Assembly: GCF_964204645.1 (NCBI RefSeq)
Contig: NC_134025.1
Location: forward strand, 22,784,001 to 22,848,000
DNA from: Tubulanus polymorphus
Lineage: Eukaryota > Nemertea > Palaeonemertea > Tubulaniformes > Tubulanidae
Direction: 5' to 3'
DNA: 64,000 bases
Shown: positions 25,001 to 40,000 of the stretch, one piece after another
Layout: every line of letters starts with the position of its first letter
How positions within the stretch are numbered: the first letter of the stretch is position 1
The notes under the pieces: model-generated
The model's database searches: none
The model's input: the letters and a program-made list of their open reading frames with translations, nothing else
Told to the model about the DNA's origin: nothing
Program-made: the position numbers and the translations under genes

Positions 25001-28000
25001 GAACTAAGTTGGTATTAGACTGGTCTTAAATGTAAGTCGTGACTATGGCAACTGGCCCCAGCTGAGAACGAGAAAACGAAAGTAAAAGTAAGACATACCT
25101 TGTTATCGGCGAGAAGATTTTTGATAGCTTCGAGGTCGGCTCCCGGTTCGTCATTGTTCAATTCGGCTTCTAGATCCGCCAGATCTTTCATGTGCGCATC
25201 AAGCAGCACATTGCTCTGGAACGTACACAAAAGACAAGAGTTGTACAACACTACATCGTCCGACTGGTAAAAAATATTTGGAACGCAGATGTGAAAGGAC
25301 ATTTTTATGCGTTGTATAGCTGTTCGTTGGCCCACATTGCTGGCATATTATCCCATTACGCAAATTGTTCGCCAGAATTCGCTGATATACGTGACACGAA
25401 ATCGGTGAAATTGCGCATCGGAATCCATCATATCGATGTTTTAAGTCAAAACAGAAAAGCGTATATCCAGACGGTATGTATGTAGATAATGTGTATTTCC
25501 GCGAACAGAATGAACGAAGTCAATTTCCTGTTTAGCTCGAGGCTAGAGAATTCAAAATATCCACGTAATAGTCAATTCTCAATGGAAAGCAGACCTCGAC
25601 ATGAAATTCGGGGTTCTCTCCATATCAATTATATACTTAATCAGGTCGCTGAAATCTAAATATAGTTTTAGGATGCCCCATAATCATCGTTTCACTTCAG
25701 CCACAAATAAATATACATATTCGCGAAGAGCGGTACTGTTATAATATTAGATATAGGATGTTCAAACAGATGTCGGATCAATATAAGCACGATTTGCTGT
25801 GACGATGGAACGAAAAATAATCGTATACATCTGCTCTGGACAATTCAAGTATACTGATAGAGTTCGATTATATTAATATGTACACGACAAAAATGTGTGT
25901 GACTCATTCAAGTGATTCTGCCAGCCACCGGACGACAAATATGTGGCAACAGCCGCGTTAAACAAAAACGATATTTACGATAATTAATCAATGGTTAGGT
26001 TTTCACATGGCAATTTCAAATTTTAAAGGGGCTAATTTGGAAGAACCCAGTGGACCGCCCCCTATCACTCCAGCTCTAATACATTTTTTAAGATTAGTTA
26101 AGATTTCTCTAATTTCACTAAGTGCCAGGTTTGAACAGCAGCTGCTTAATACGGAATCATAAATCGTTTATTTTCTGGAATTTATCTCTACTTACTACAA
26201 ATTTTTCTATGAATTATAGTTTATGAATAGAAATACATATTTACCTCATCGGCGGTTTTCGACGCTAGCAAGTCATCCACATCATGCCAGTCGCTTTGTA
26301 AATTAGCCAGTTGTTCTTTCAGTTTATCTTTGTCTCGAGCTTTATCTCCTGATAACAGCTGTTCACCAAGTGTCTTCAGTTCATCCATGACACTTTCTTT
26401 TGCCGATTTTTCCGTGCCCAGTTGTTCCGCGGCATTTTCCGGCAAATTGGCGAATTCTTGATTCGTGCATCGGTTCGTTATGTCGTCGAGGAGGTCCTTT
26501 ACTTCGTGAGCTAATTCTTCCAACCTTTTCACACCTTCCAAAGTCGTGTCTATGTTGTCTACGTGAGTTGTCGCTTTCGGGTCGATCTCTTTCAAGCGTT
26601 CCTCCAGCGCATCCAAGATGTTGTTTACATTCTCTGAACCTTTGCTTATTTTTCGTATTCGATCCAATTCTTCAGTCTGCATGATGACGTCACCTTGAAG
26701 TTGTTTCGCTTGTTCAGCCTGCACCTCGAGTTTATCGAGCAGCATGCTAGGCATTTCATTCTCCAATAACTTCTCTTGACAGTAATCCGCCCACTCGACC
26801 AATTTATCCAAACTTTCGGTGACCACCAAAGCCAATTTCAAGTCTTCATCGATATCTTTCTTTTTCGTTTCCAAATCGCTTTGGATCTTGTTAAACTTCT
26901 CAGTACACTCTTCTATCGTTTGGACCGTAGCGTTCAACAAATCACCGCCGTCATCGCTGCCGACGTGCTTCAATTTACCGACCAAATTTCCTCCGGAGCC
27001 GACCACATCGTCCAAACGTGGGCGCATCTCTTCGATATTCTTCGCCACGTCGAGCGCTTCGTTTTGCTCGTTTTTCACGATCTCGATGTCATCCGTGGGC
27101 GCGTAATTCTCGGCCAAGTGTTCGAACTGTTTTTCTAAAGCGTCGATCATAGGTTTTACTTCGCGAACGAGGTTCGTAAACTCGACGTATTCGTCGACGG
27201 TTTTCGTCAGCGTGTTGCATTTATGAAGCAGGTCCTGGTGCATTTCGGCGATGTCCTCGATATCTTTGTCGATCGACGAACCCGTAGTATCGTCCAAATT
27301 CCATTTACTCGCCGACAAGGATGCCAGCTTACATTTAAACGCTTCCAGTTGATTCTCAAGTTCCTAAACGTCGAAATAAATGAGACAAAACACAGTCAAT
27401 ATCGATTTACGATTTAGGGAAAATATGATATGACATCGTCTGAAAACTAATACAAAATTTGGTTACATGCATTTCACAAGTCAGAAAGCAGAAAACTAAA
27501 GAGCTGTGCACTTGATAATGATATGGAAGAGTGATTCAAGATTTGGCATATTGTCTACTTTAGATAAATCTAATGGCATGCATATCTTTACATTTGATTT
27601 ATCTATATACATGTTCATGAAATCTAATCAATACTGTCGATGAGTTCTAATGATTTTACAGCAAATGGTACCATATTAACAAACAACATACAGGTACATG
27701 CTGTGTGATGCAAACAGAAACCTGCCCGATGAAATAAGAATTAACAGGTCTAAGTATATACATTTACGTAGTGAAACACAAGGAATAGTCGCGCTACCTT
27801 TTCTTTTGTATTGACTTTGCTCCTGTTTCGAATGATGAGGGAAAGTTGTCCGCCTTCACGAGTCGTGGAATCAGCAAGGGCCTATAGATACGGAGGTGAC
27901 TGAATATACGTAACCGGTATAGAATTGACTGTCTATTATGTGGTTATGTTTGAACTTTCACAAAAATAATGGTGGCATTAAAAACCAACAAATCGTTACG

Positions 28001-31000
28001 TATTAGAAGATAAAATCGTCGGGGCTGACTCCGATCAATCTGTCAGTTGTTAATAAATGAGGTGCGATATACCAAGTATAGATAGTGACGGTACTTGTGT
28101 GAAAACAAAGATAAGGACACATGGGGCGGTGAAGGAAAACGGAAATGTCTGGAAAACCGAACGAACCAAAGCGTTCTATAGGAATCGGTTATGCCAATTG
28201 GTACCCGCTGAGTAATTCAAAAAACTGGATTACAAAGCGAATCTACTTGTTTAGTCAGTGCTATAGCCAGTGCACAAATTACTTTATTGTTCACCAAATC
28301 CCATTAACGATAAGTAGAAACAACCATTTTGATGCCAATTGTTTGAATATTTAGCCATAATCGAGTTTCTATACGCCAGTGAGTAGCGATGAATCAAGAA
28401 AGTTCATTACCATTAGATTAACAGGTGAAACTAACTGAGTTATAGTCAAAATGGTGTCTCAAGATTTGAACATACATATTTTGTAAATCTTTAATGATAC
28501 AAAATAGATAAATCTGAGGCGATTAAAAAAGCATTACATAGTTGGAAAATAAAAGGTGAAATGCATGTTGAACATTTGAAAAAAATTAACAAATCAATGT
28601 TAAGATTGAAATAAATATTTAAATTAAAATTCAAACATGTTAATATCATAAAGATTAATTCAACATAGAAAACATCGAATTCTTATAAGCTTAAAATGAA
28701 CATCGACGTTTGCTTATATGCACTTAGTCAAGCATCAATCAAAAAAAAATTAAATGCGTAATACATAAATCATGCCCTTTATCAGTGAATACGAGTCAAG
28801 ATCGGTTGTGAATCATCTTGTGGATGAATGGCAACTATGACTAAATGAAGACATTAAATAGATCTACCATGATTCAAGCAATATTTCCCGTCATTTTCAA
28901 GGAGTACGATTTTGAATAGGATTGTGCTTTTTGCCTAGACTCCTATTTAAGACACAGATAATTTCATGAGAAAAACAAGTCGTTCCTAATTTTGTATCCA
29001 TTTTATTGTCATTATTGTGTTTCTTTTTTAATTGGTTAAAAGTTTCATGTTGCTTGGCACATATAAGCTAGTGCAATAATAAAGCTAGTGAATCCAATAA
29101 TTAGTTGCTACTGGATACTGGGCTTAAGCCTCGAGCAACGCCTATAAAGTGATAGATAGGGCCTTGATGACTAGACACGATTCAAGCCCTAGAACAGCTT
29201 CAACATACCTGTAGCTTCTTGTTCGTCTCTTCGACGTTGCTATTCTCGACGAAATCATCTCGAATTTCATCAAACTTCGCTTCATTTTCGTCCAGCGAGT
29301 TTTTCAACGAGTCGTAAGCGTTGACGAAGTCCTCGAACTGATAACCGAGACTGTGCAGCCTGGTCAGACGCTGCTTGAATTCTGCACAAATCTAAAAATG
29401 GTTTAAAATGATAAGCATATTAAGTAAAGACGAGCACAGGATTGTGTGAATCATTTTTGAATTTTTCAGTTTAGTTCAATCGTCATTTCTAAAGGGAGGA
29501 ATGGGAAATTCAGTTTTGCCCTCTTTGCCTCACAAAACTGGTATGTATTTCATACTTCATATTTTGTACTACTTACTCGGTCGAATCTATCTTTGAGTTG
29601 ATCGGTTAAAGCTTCTAGACTCTCATATTGCTCAGTTTGCCCAGCATCTTTTTCAGTGTCTTTAAGCGAATCCAATACTTCGAGACATTTTCGGATTCGC
29701 ATCGCGACTGCGTCTTGTTCGGTGACATTACTTTCCATCAATTGCTATGAAAATATTTATTTCCGATTGAATTATCTAAATGAATTTAAAAGTAAATACT
29801 ATTTTCTATTTATAATGGCGGCATTAGTTCATTTTTTCATACGTTCGAATTTATTTGAAGTAGGATAATCGAAAGGCGTAAATTCTATTTGCTTTTAAAT
29901 GTTTTTGAATAGACGCTGTTGGCAGTGGAAGTAAGCCAGTCAAATTTAGATTTTTATGTTTTTTACAAGCAAGCTCACCCCGACACAGCAATATTACTAT
30001 ATAATTTATGCCGCGTCTTTTAAGTCCGAAGTCGTAAAATTTCGAGCACATAAAGGTACAAACCGAACGGACCATTATGCATAGAATAACAAAATCGACT
30101 GCCTGTTTGTAAACCACTAAATAGGTCTACCCTGACGTTTGAAATTTTCAATTCCGTCGACTTTAAACGAATATTAATACGTTTTATAACTTTATTACTA
30201 GCGTCGGTCAAAGGGGCTTAAGCGATCGCCGCAAATTATCTCCAGGTTTATTGATATATGACGTTATATTGTGAATTATGAACAATCGAAGCCAAACGAG
30301 CACGCGGCTAAATTGTCCACAGTACAATAACTGCAATTTGCACTGGGCGTTGCTGACCACCTAGAACTAGTCAACAACGATTCTAAACAGTGCCGTTGCC
30401 AAAAATGATTCCACGTTAGTTCAGGCTATATCCCCCTCCCCGCTGCTTGGGAAAATAAGACTTCAGAGCTTTTTGTTCAAGAACGTTAAAGTTTAAGAAT
30501 TGCTATCAAATTCGACAACCTAAAGTCTGTGTATTCTAATTACGCCTGCTACTTCGAAGCAATCTATATAGATCAGCGAATAAGAAAACATACCATAAAA
30601 TCATTGTTCAGTTTCAATGCGGAAGAACAACAAAATGAAGTGCAATTCTAACGTGGATTAAAGTCTATACATATACATTCTTCTATATATTGGCAAAACT
30701 ATGTTTTGAATATCTACATTTAGTGACTAATACCCTAATTTGGTTCAAGTACTTAATGGAACCATTGAAATTCAGTTCTCGAATCGAAAAGAAAGCAAAT
30801 ATAAACACGTATTGACGTTTATTAAATACGTACATGTAAAACTATTACCTAGAGATCCATTACGTTCGTTAAAAACTTACCTTATGACTAGCTATCTCTG
30901 AATTGAGGGTCTCGAGAGTTTTGCATACAGGCGCTTCCTGCGTTGCCAGGGCAGCCTCTACTGATGTAACCCAGTCAAGGCTGCGATTCGCGTCGATCAG

Positions 31001-34000
31001 AGCCTCGGCCAAAACGTCTCCGTTCGCCAATACCAGGGTACCAGTTACAGGATCTAGAACGGCTCGGCATTGGGGGTTTAGTACGGTTTTATCGAGGGCT
31101 TCGTTGAGACTGATACATTCCTTTCTGCATTTGGGCTGATAACGTGTGTCGTCTTGGATTTCCCCTTGGTCCAAAAGTTCACCGATAGTCGAAGCGGACT
31201 GGAGCGCCTTCAGTAACTTAACCTTATCTGAGCTTGGATCAGAGCAAACTGGACTGATAAGATTTGATTTTTCGATATGTTCATCAGCCACGGCCAATTC
31301 AAGAATTTTATCCGGATTAAGAGCCGCGTCGATGATATTCTTCGAGATTGCCTCTTGTATTGAATACTCTTTGTTGGTTTTAGGGTCCGTGATTTTGCCC
31401 GTTTTGGAGTCGAACAGTCCAGATTCTTCGTGAACTCCCAGCGAAGTTGTTTTATTACGACGATTGTCAATGAAAAACACGCAAAAAACATCCAGCAGTC
31501 CCAATTCAACAGCTTTATCAATGGGCAACGTCTTACCGGTGTGCTTATCCCTATAATCTCCAAGTTTCGGGTCGATCCAGCCATCTTTGATGTAAACTCC
31601 CAGAGAAGCTTTAGACATAGCCCCGGCGATTTTTATGCCAGTTTTGTCGGTAACATATCCAATTTTGACGGCACTTGCTAAGTGCATAGGCATACGCACG
31701 ACGTCGTCGGGTTGGAAGTTATTGTATTCGCAAGCACCGACGTTCAAAACACTCGAAAATACGGCGGCTTTGATCGAGATATTTTGATCAGCGCTGAACT
31801 GTTGATTCAAATCGAGATGCTGTCGTAGAAATTTAAGCGCGCCGATTTGGAGACAGATATCTTTCGTATTGATATCAGGATTAAGAAGATTTTTGTGCAA
31901 AGCTTCATCCAGATCGAGAGTTTGGCCGTTTTTATCGGCGGGGAATCTCAGTTGACGCCGGTCCATTTTGTCGCAGACGTTGTTGATACTTTTAATACGA
32001 CAAGATGGATAATCGTTGTAGAATGTTATTTTCCTATCTACCCCACCGCAGTCTAACGCCTGCGCAACCAATTCACCATTTGACACGCCATCCTCATCGC
32101 CGGGTAGCAGTTGTTCTCTTTCCTCATCGAGCACCTTCTGTAGAGAATGATTCTCGTACACCAGCAGTAATCTTTTTACCAAATCGGCATCGACGCAACC
32201 GATAGCAGCCGCCTCTTGAATACCGTAAACATCGCCGGAAGTAGTCCTGTACTCTAACGGATCCAATTTGAGAACTCCCTGCGCCACTGCCTCGTTGAAA
32301 TATAAATCTCTACCGCCATTCGGACAACGAATAGTCGGTTTCAGACTCTTAACGGCGTGATATAACCGTAGATAAAATCTTTCGGCGGCACTGACAGTTC
32401 GCTTACTACCACTATCGCTGACTGAGCGCCGCGACATCGTAACTTCCTCGCCAAGATCCAAACTCACCAGAAACTCCAACTCTTCAGCGGTATAAGTATA
32501 AGAAGTACTGTCTATAGTCTGTACTGTGTCACTCTGCTGTGACAAGCCGTCGGTGGACACTAAGCGTACTGTGGCCGCCAAGGCGTCGCTCGATTGCCGA
32601 ATATTATTCAATTCTGTCAGCTCGTTGACGTATGGCTTCACATGGTCTGAGTCATGCGTTAAGTCATTTTCTTTTTCTCCGACAGAGCTTAAAGAAACGG
32701 CTATTTGTGAAGCGACGATGTTTTCCGCAAATACCATTTGCTCCACATTTTCGCTTGAAGCCATTTCGTTCAAATCATCGTAACAAGACTTGCAAGGAAG
32801 TGTGGTTCCTACAGCTATTCCTTGATCGAGACATATCTTCCCTTCTTCATCCTCATCGTTATCCGAATATACGGGCGTTCTGTCTGTATCCATGCTCTCT
32901 CGATCTCCATCGTGACCCAAACTATCCTTTCGATCTTTGTTGAATACGGACGAATCTTCGCTTCTCGTATCCTCGAGACTGTCAGGGGACTGGCACCCCT
33001 TCCTGTCCTCGTCGCTGGTGGATTCCGACTTTTCCAGTTCTTCCAAACTGTGTCGCAGTTTTAAAGCTGTGTATTTCCTATCCGACGGTTGGTAGCTAAT
33101 TTCGTCTATATCTTTTGGTACTCCGCTGTCTGGGCTATCCCGTTCAACTGTCAGTTGACCTGATTCGGGCTCGATTAAGTTGTTATTATCAACCGATAAT
33201 TGATATGGTTTTGCGGCAGTTGCGTGTCGATATTGCTCTGAAAAATCCTGTCCATAGTTTGCGTTCGGTGCTTCATTGCCGATATCATTGTAATAATCGA
33301 GTAATGGCTCCCTGTTTTGGATATTCGCGTTGACTTCGTTGATATGAAAATTGTCGACGCTGTCCGACTGATCGTGACTAGGCGATGACTTGTAGACTTG
33401 ATCTTCGGTTAATTCCGATTCAATATCGCTGGTTACAGGTTCTGACCAAGACACCGGACCCACATCTTCGGGCTTATCACCAGTAGCTTCGAAATACTGC
33501 GTAGACAGCGTGTGTATCTCACGAACTTCGTCATTTGTAGATTTCGTTGTTTCACCACTTTCAAATTTCTCGTCATCAGATGAATAGGTTTGATTGATAT
33601 CATCTTCTATTACGTCGCTTTCTGGTTGTACCAGATCTTCTACAAAATCAACGGGAACGGTGTCACTATTGAGTCGGTCACCTGGTGGAGAGAAGTACTG
33701 AGTGGACGATTCGTATCTTTCTTTGACTTCTACGTCGTCATCCATTGCTTGTTCATCATCGAGTGGATAGGTTTTATCGATATCATCTTCTATTACGTCG
33801 CTTTCTGATTGTTTCAGATCTTCTACGAAATCAACGGGAACGGTGTCACTATGGAGTCGGTCGCCTGGTAGAGTGAAGTACTGAGTGGACGATTCGTATC
33901 TTTCTTTGACTTCTTCGTCGTCATCCGTTGCTTGTTCATTATCTAAGTCATCGTCATCATCATCAGTCTCATCAGCAGTTTCTTCCATAGGTTTATCTAA

Positions 34001-37000
34001 TGAATGCGATTCACCAAAGTGAGTCGGTCTGAATTTCGATTCAGGATATAGACGATCCACGTCGTGCGATGAAATATCAGCCTTGGCGGGAACCGTTTTA
34101 CCCAGTACACCGATCACATCCTGAGACTTAATCACCTTTTCTTTCAATCCGACTTTGGTTCTGTTGATCGTGAACTGTGAACAAATCGATTCGTCCTGGT
34201 GTTCGGCAAGAGTGTCGTCCGTCTCTTCGAGAGGCAGTGAAAATTCCTCATTTCGCGTGTGTGATATCTTCCTTCCAGCGCGATCTTCATCTTCATTCTC
34301 AGATGACGATGAGGATGATGAAACGAGTTCTTCCCTCTGTTCTAAATTGTGTATCTTCTTAACGTACAGCGGACTACGGGTTAGGTCAACGTTGACATCT
34401 CCTGGTGAGCCTGGTGGTGATCTCTGGGGTATGGAATCGTCATACATCGCATTCGGACAAGTCTTAGATTTTCTATCTTCTTCGATATTTTCAAGTTTTC
34501 GTATAGGTTTCGGCTTTTCTTTTGATTGAATCGACTCTGATTCTGGTTGATATAGTTCGTATGCCGGTCGACGTACACCCAGTGGACTTTTAAACTCTAA
34601 ATCAGCATCTAATTCTTCTAAAGATTGTTCACTAGCTCTGTTGACATTTTCACTATCATGCAAGTCATAGGATGCGCCGGAGTCGACCCCTATTAGTTTC
34701 CCTTCAACCAGCGTAGGTGATAATTTTTCGATGTCCGCATTATCTGAATACAGAAGATACCGGGGTTCGTCGACCAAGCGTGTTGCAGGATCCGTTCTTT
34801 CAGCAGGCGATGCTTCGCTACTGTCTTCAGCTGGGTAAATATCGTTACGCGGTGCTTCTTCGTTATTGTTATCGGCGAAAACTGGGCCGGCATCTAAAAT
34901 TTCACAGTCTACTTCTGTGAAGAATTTAGACAGGTGATGTTCTCTTGTGCAGACGATATGGTCTGAATCATCGACACTTGCTGGTGAATCCTCGTCATTC
35001 GTAGTCGCATAGCTGTCTGCGTAAACATCGTCTCGAGTAACAACAGGCTCTTCAACAGTCACCGCGTTGTATGCGTCATTTGTGGGTTCGTAACGTTGAG
35101 ACCTATTGTCCCGACTCGGCCATCTCTGGACCATCTCGGCATTTTCCATTTGCCGAGCAGCTTCGTTCGCCGGTAGGTTGTTTAGACTATGCGGTCCCGT
35201 TCCTGGTTTACTTAGTTGCGAACAGTCGACAGCATCAATAGGTTTATCACGGGGATCCGCCGCACTGTCCACTTCGTCGGGTTGGAAATATCCGGATGAA
35301 ATAGATTCAGTCTTTTCCTCTTCGTTAACGCCGTCAATCGACTTCGGTTGTTTCCAGACATTATCGACTGGTCTGGGAGTTTGTTTAGACTGTAAAGAGT
35401 ACGATACTTTAGGATAAAGTCTGGGGTCGTAGTTTATCCAATGATCCTCGCGGTCTGAGTTCATTATTTGTTCGCATTTTCTGGAAGTATTTTCAGTTGG
35501 TTCTGTCGTCGGGGACGTGTTATCAAACCTTAGTTTCGCGTTGCTAATACTAGATGGCGACTGATCTCCGGAACGGCTGGTCGGGAAAAACTGCGACTGA
35601 TTTTCCCGTTGGAGATAAGAAGGGCTTTGTGAGTACAGTGGTGACTTAGATTCCTGCCAATCGCCTTGAAGGAGAGCATTATAGTCGTCTTCCGATGAAA
35701 TATTCAAGTAAAGATTTGCTTTCAGAGCTCGCGCATGCATCTTAGCTTGGAACTTTAGCGTTGGGGATGTCACATCCTTGCGAGATGATCTGTTATCGTC
35801 TGCTGGTAGTACGTATTTGCCCAGTCGCTTCACTCTCCCTCTCGCCGGTCCTTTCGTAGTTCGTTCCGTTCGCTCGCAATCGCCACTGATCGTCGCCCGG
35901 ATGTACCCGGCCGCGATAGCATCATTTATGTTGATCTCTTCTCCCTCTTTGAAGTACGAACCGCGTTCCACGTCGACGACTCCGATTTCGATGGAATCTT
36001 CCAAACTCAGTTCGGCTCCAGTCGTCGGATCCAGTACGTAATCGACTCGCATGGATTCGTCGTCGCTCAGCGGAATGTGATCGGGACCCATTACATCGAC
36101 GACCAACAAGAGACCTCTGTCAACAGCTTTTTGGATGCTCAGCTTTTCTCCAGTGATGGGGTGTATGTACAAGGCGTTATCTTCGTCCAGTAGGCCTATA
36201 TTTACGGCATGACTGACCGGCACCTCGCGACGTGTTCGCGGATCGATAACGCCTGTAATTCGATACGACATATTCTCTGTTATGCGCGTTCGATAGACAC
36301 GCGTTTTCTCCGTGTGTTCTTTGCCGACTTTCGTATCGACCATTTCGGCGATGATCAGACCTTGGCTCATCGCTTCCGGTATCGGGATGGTTTCCGTCGT
36401 TTTCGGATCCACGTAAACGCCCTTTCCCTGATTGATGATACCAGCTGCGATGGCTTCTTGAATACTTATTTTTTCTTGATTTCTCGGATCGACGACACCC
36501 GTTATGACGTACTTGCTCGTCTCCTCCACGGTGGTGCTCGTGTATTCCACGCATTCTTCGTCGCACTCGACTGTTTCGATGACGGACGTATCGACGCTAT
36601 GTCCCGGGGAGCTGCCGACATCGCTGAAAAATAAAAAAATATCCAAAACGTTTGAATACCTGAATAGATAGAACATGGCCCCCGGTGCGAGAACGCTGTT
36701 CCCGAACAACAACTCCGCGGTCATCTAAAAGCATATCCATTAACACTATATAATTTACGTTAGCATGCGAAATAAAATCGAAAAGTATACGTTTTTCTTC
36801 ACAAACAAAACAATTACCGGAGCATTATTTCTGTCGAAGTCTGGTGCATAAGACGGTGATACATTGTTTCTAGATAGAATTAATTTATCAAATGCGTCAA
36901 ACGCTATTTATTTCCTGTGATTGCATTCAATGAACCTACGTAGTCAATTCTATTTTGAACGTTCTTATATTTCCCGATACCGACATATGTTGAGTATCAT

Positions 37001-40000
37001 TTGAGTATCTAGGGATGCTTTATTCACATTGCACGCACAACTATCAAATTTCAAATTCCAAATTTGGATTCCGATTTTTTTTGTCATCAGTGTCATCAAC
37101 CATGGGCGGTTATGGAAACACTCTTTCGATTAAATTTTTGTTGACAAATCAAAGGTCGATTACGCCAGACAGTTATTTTTTTAAGTCGTCGACATCTTGA
37201 CGAAGATAACGTTCAAATTTATCAAGTTAATGCATAAACACTTGAAGAAAATATCAGATAATAATTTTGCTACGGAATATTATTTCCATATTGGGTTTTG
37301 TGTCGAAAAAGGAGCTTGCATTTAAGTCACATTTTGACTTCTCTCGGTCTCCAGTATTTTCATTATACCCTATGTTGCGTTGCAAAAAAAATTCACGCGA
37401 TCCCTGTCAATCCCTGTCAATTTTTCTATTATATAATGTAATTTTGAAGTGCAAAATAAATTCTTTCATTTTTCAAATCGACTCAAATGACCGGTTACAA
37501 AAACGAATGAAATAAAGGTAGATGGGGCTATAGTTGGAAATCTGTTGTATATATTTTCACTCATAATCAATAGTCCTCGTAGGTCTTGAAGAACAGTCTC
37601 AGATGAAGGGTTTCAGTACGTTATAAATGCTTTTCCGGAGCCACCATCGCATTTTTATACACATGATTTCACCTATATATGCAACATGTGCAAGAAGTAT
37701 TCAATCGACTAAGATCGAAACAGCCTATTGATTATAAACACATGACAAGGAATAATTGATCACTATTTGTAAAGACGGCTACTTTCAAGAGATCACAATT
37801 TACCTTCGATTGAATACGTTCGATTGAACATACGACTACCATGGTTCATTTAGAAAAAATGAAAGTGAATATCATCCATACCTCTTGTTAACGACAACCA
37901 TAGTATTTTCTGTTGTTGCGTTTACGTCAGTTGATTGAGGCGGTTGCGGGGGCGGCGAACGCTCGTGCACGAATAGCAATGGCGATTTTATTTCAGCAGC
38001 TGTCGTATTTCCGGTAATCTGCTTAAGTTGATCGTCATTTATTCTGCGAAGGGAAACAAAATTCTATATTTTCATAACATTACGCCCGCGAAATAGTTTC
38101 TAATGCGTACACATCATCAGTAGTATTTGATCGGGATGAGGCGTTTAACAATATAATATAAGCAGACTGTGCATTTCTATCGGGTGAGTGTATATACCGC
38201 TTCAGTCAGCTGTTCAAATCTCAAATATTGGTAAAATCTGAGATATGAATTGCATCTCGATTCACGTACTTATAATAACTCACTACATCGTGCTTTCGTA
38301 TGATAGAATAATCCACGAGGTGGTTTCGTCAGCATTATCCATGCTTTGCAAGCCTCTTGTGTAAGCAAAATATGAGTACAGCTATCCGACTCGAGAATTG
38401 GCATTTCCCCCCAAATGTATCTAGCTTTCTAATATCGTACCAAATAGTTCGGTAAATGCCTCATGTAGGAATATAGGATTTATCCCGTCGAAAAACACTT
38501 GGGAGATCAAAGACCGATAGATCTTCGGTACAGCCGCAATGCAACATAACTAAATCTGTAAGCCGGAAGCGTCATAATGTACCACTTGTAAGCAGCTGCG
38601 CGATATATTGAAATTCATAAATTTTAACTATATCTACTGTTTACATATATATATTTGTATATTCATTGTATGTCTTGGACGAACATCAGACCTGGAACCA
38701 CTGGCAGCTGTCACAACTTCATTGTCAAATTTACTTTTTAGATATGATAAAAGTACACTGAATTCTACGGACGTATGTGACGATTTCCGTGAAAAATAAA
38801 TCATCCTTTCTCATCACTTCACCGCATATAGAGGGACCAAGTTTGAATATGAGATATTATATCTACGTTCGCACTACGGACACGATTAGGGGCATCGAGT
38901 GTTCGTGTGCCATCTCAACAAGTCGCCATGATTATGTCGACTTGACGCTTTATATTGCGATATGTCGACATGGCTACTCGAGGCCCCAAGCCTGGCGCAC
39001 ACGAGGCAATTTTTAGTCGCCTGTTGCTGCGACCGATTTGTAAGCAACCGTTGAGCAATCGATCGCTTGGTGTCGCCCGTGTGCTACCACTGGAGACGGA
39101 CAAGCGATTATCTTTCCCGGCAAACATCTGTATCATGTGACTTGTCAAGATGGCCACGCTACAGCCTCGACTGGTGCCGTATTTGGTTGAATCACATCAT
39201 AATTGTTCGCTCTCTCATTGGCTAGTTGATGAGTCGCTTGTCGCTTGGTGTCTCCAGTGGTAGCACACGGGCAACTCCCGAGCGATCGGTGAGCAATTTC
39301 TGGGCGACGAGCAATTTTCCGTCGCCCAATATCACACATGTTTGATATTGGGTGACACAGAGCAAATCCCGGTGACAACGAGAAATCGCTGTCTCCCGTT
39401 GCCGCAGACGAGCGATTCTTTCGCTCGACGCCGAGCAACTCGGGCGTTCACTCGAGAATTGCTCGAAAACGTCTCCCGTGTGCGATAGGCTAATAATCGC
39501 ACACCTGAGATATTTAGTATTTTGTAATTTTATCCTACCTGTATACATAAGCAGTTGAAACATATTTCGGCAGACGCGCTGGAGCTGGAGGCTCCTTCGG
39601 CACCAACCTTAACGAACTATAAAACATCAGTTTTTTCCTACTTTTTCTAGCACATATAGATATATAACCATGTAGGTAGGTCCCGCGCTCTGGTGTGTCA
39701 CCAAATGTGGTTTAATTCGTATGAATAAACTAAATTCTTTATCAAGTTGAAAGATAACACAAGAACGCACGTAATATATCATTTGAATATACGGGGCCGG
39801 TAAAAATGCCGGAAAAACTACAGTCATCGTTTTCTTAGAACAAATTCGAAATAACGAGACGACTTGTTTTCTTTTTAAGTGTTTGATAGCTCTCCAAATA
39901 TGCACTCACTTGCGGCGCTTATTTCAATAGACGCCGGAAGAGCGTTCTTTTTACCTATGTATGTAAGCTTGAGACTGGTATTTTTGTTGACCCGGGCTTC

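Noticed and set aside
36177-36634. Long open frames in other phases across the plakin-repeat exon
   Set aside because: Shadows of exon 15; they lack any conserved motif.
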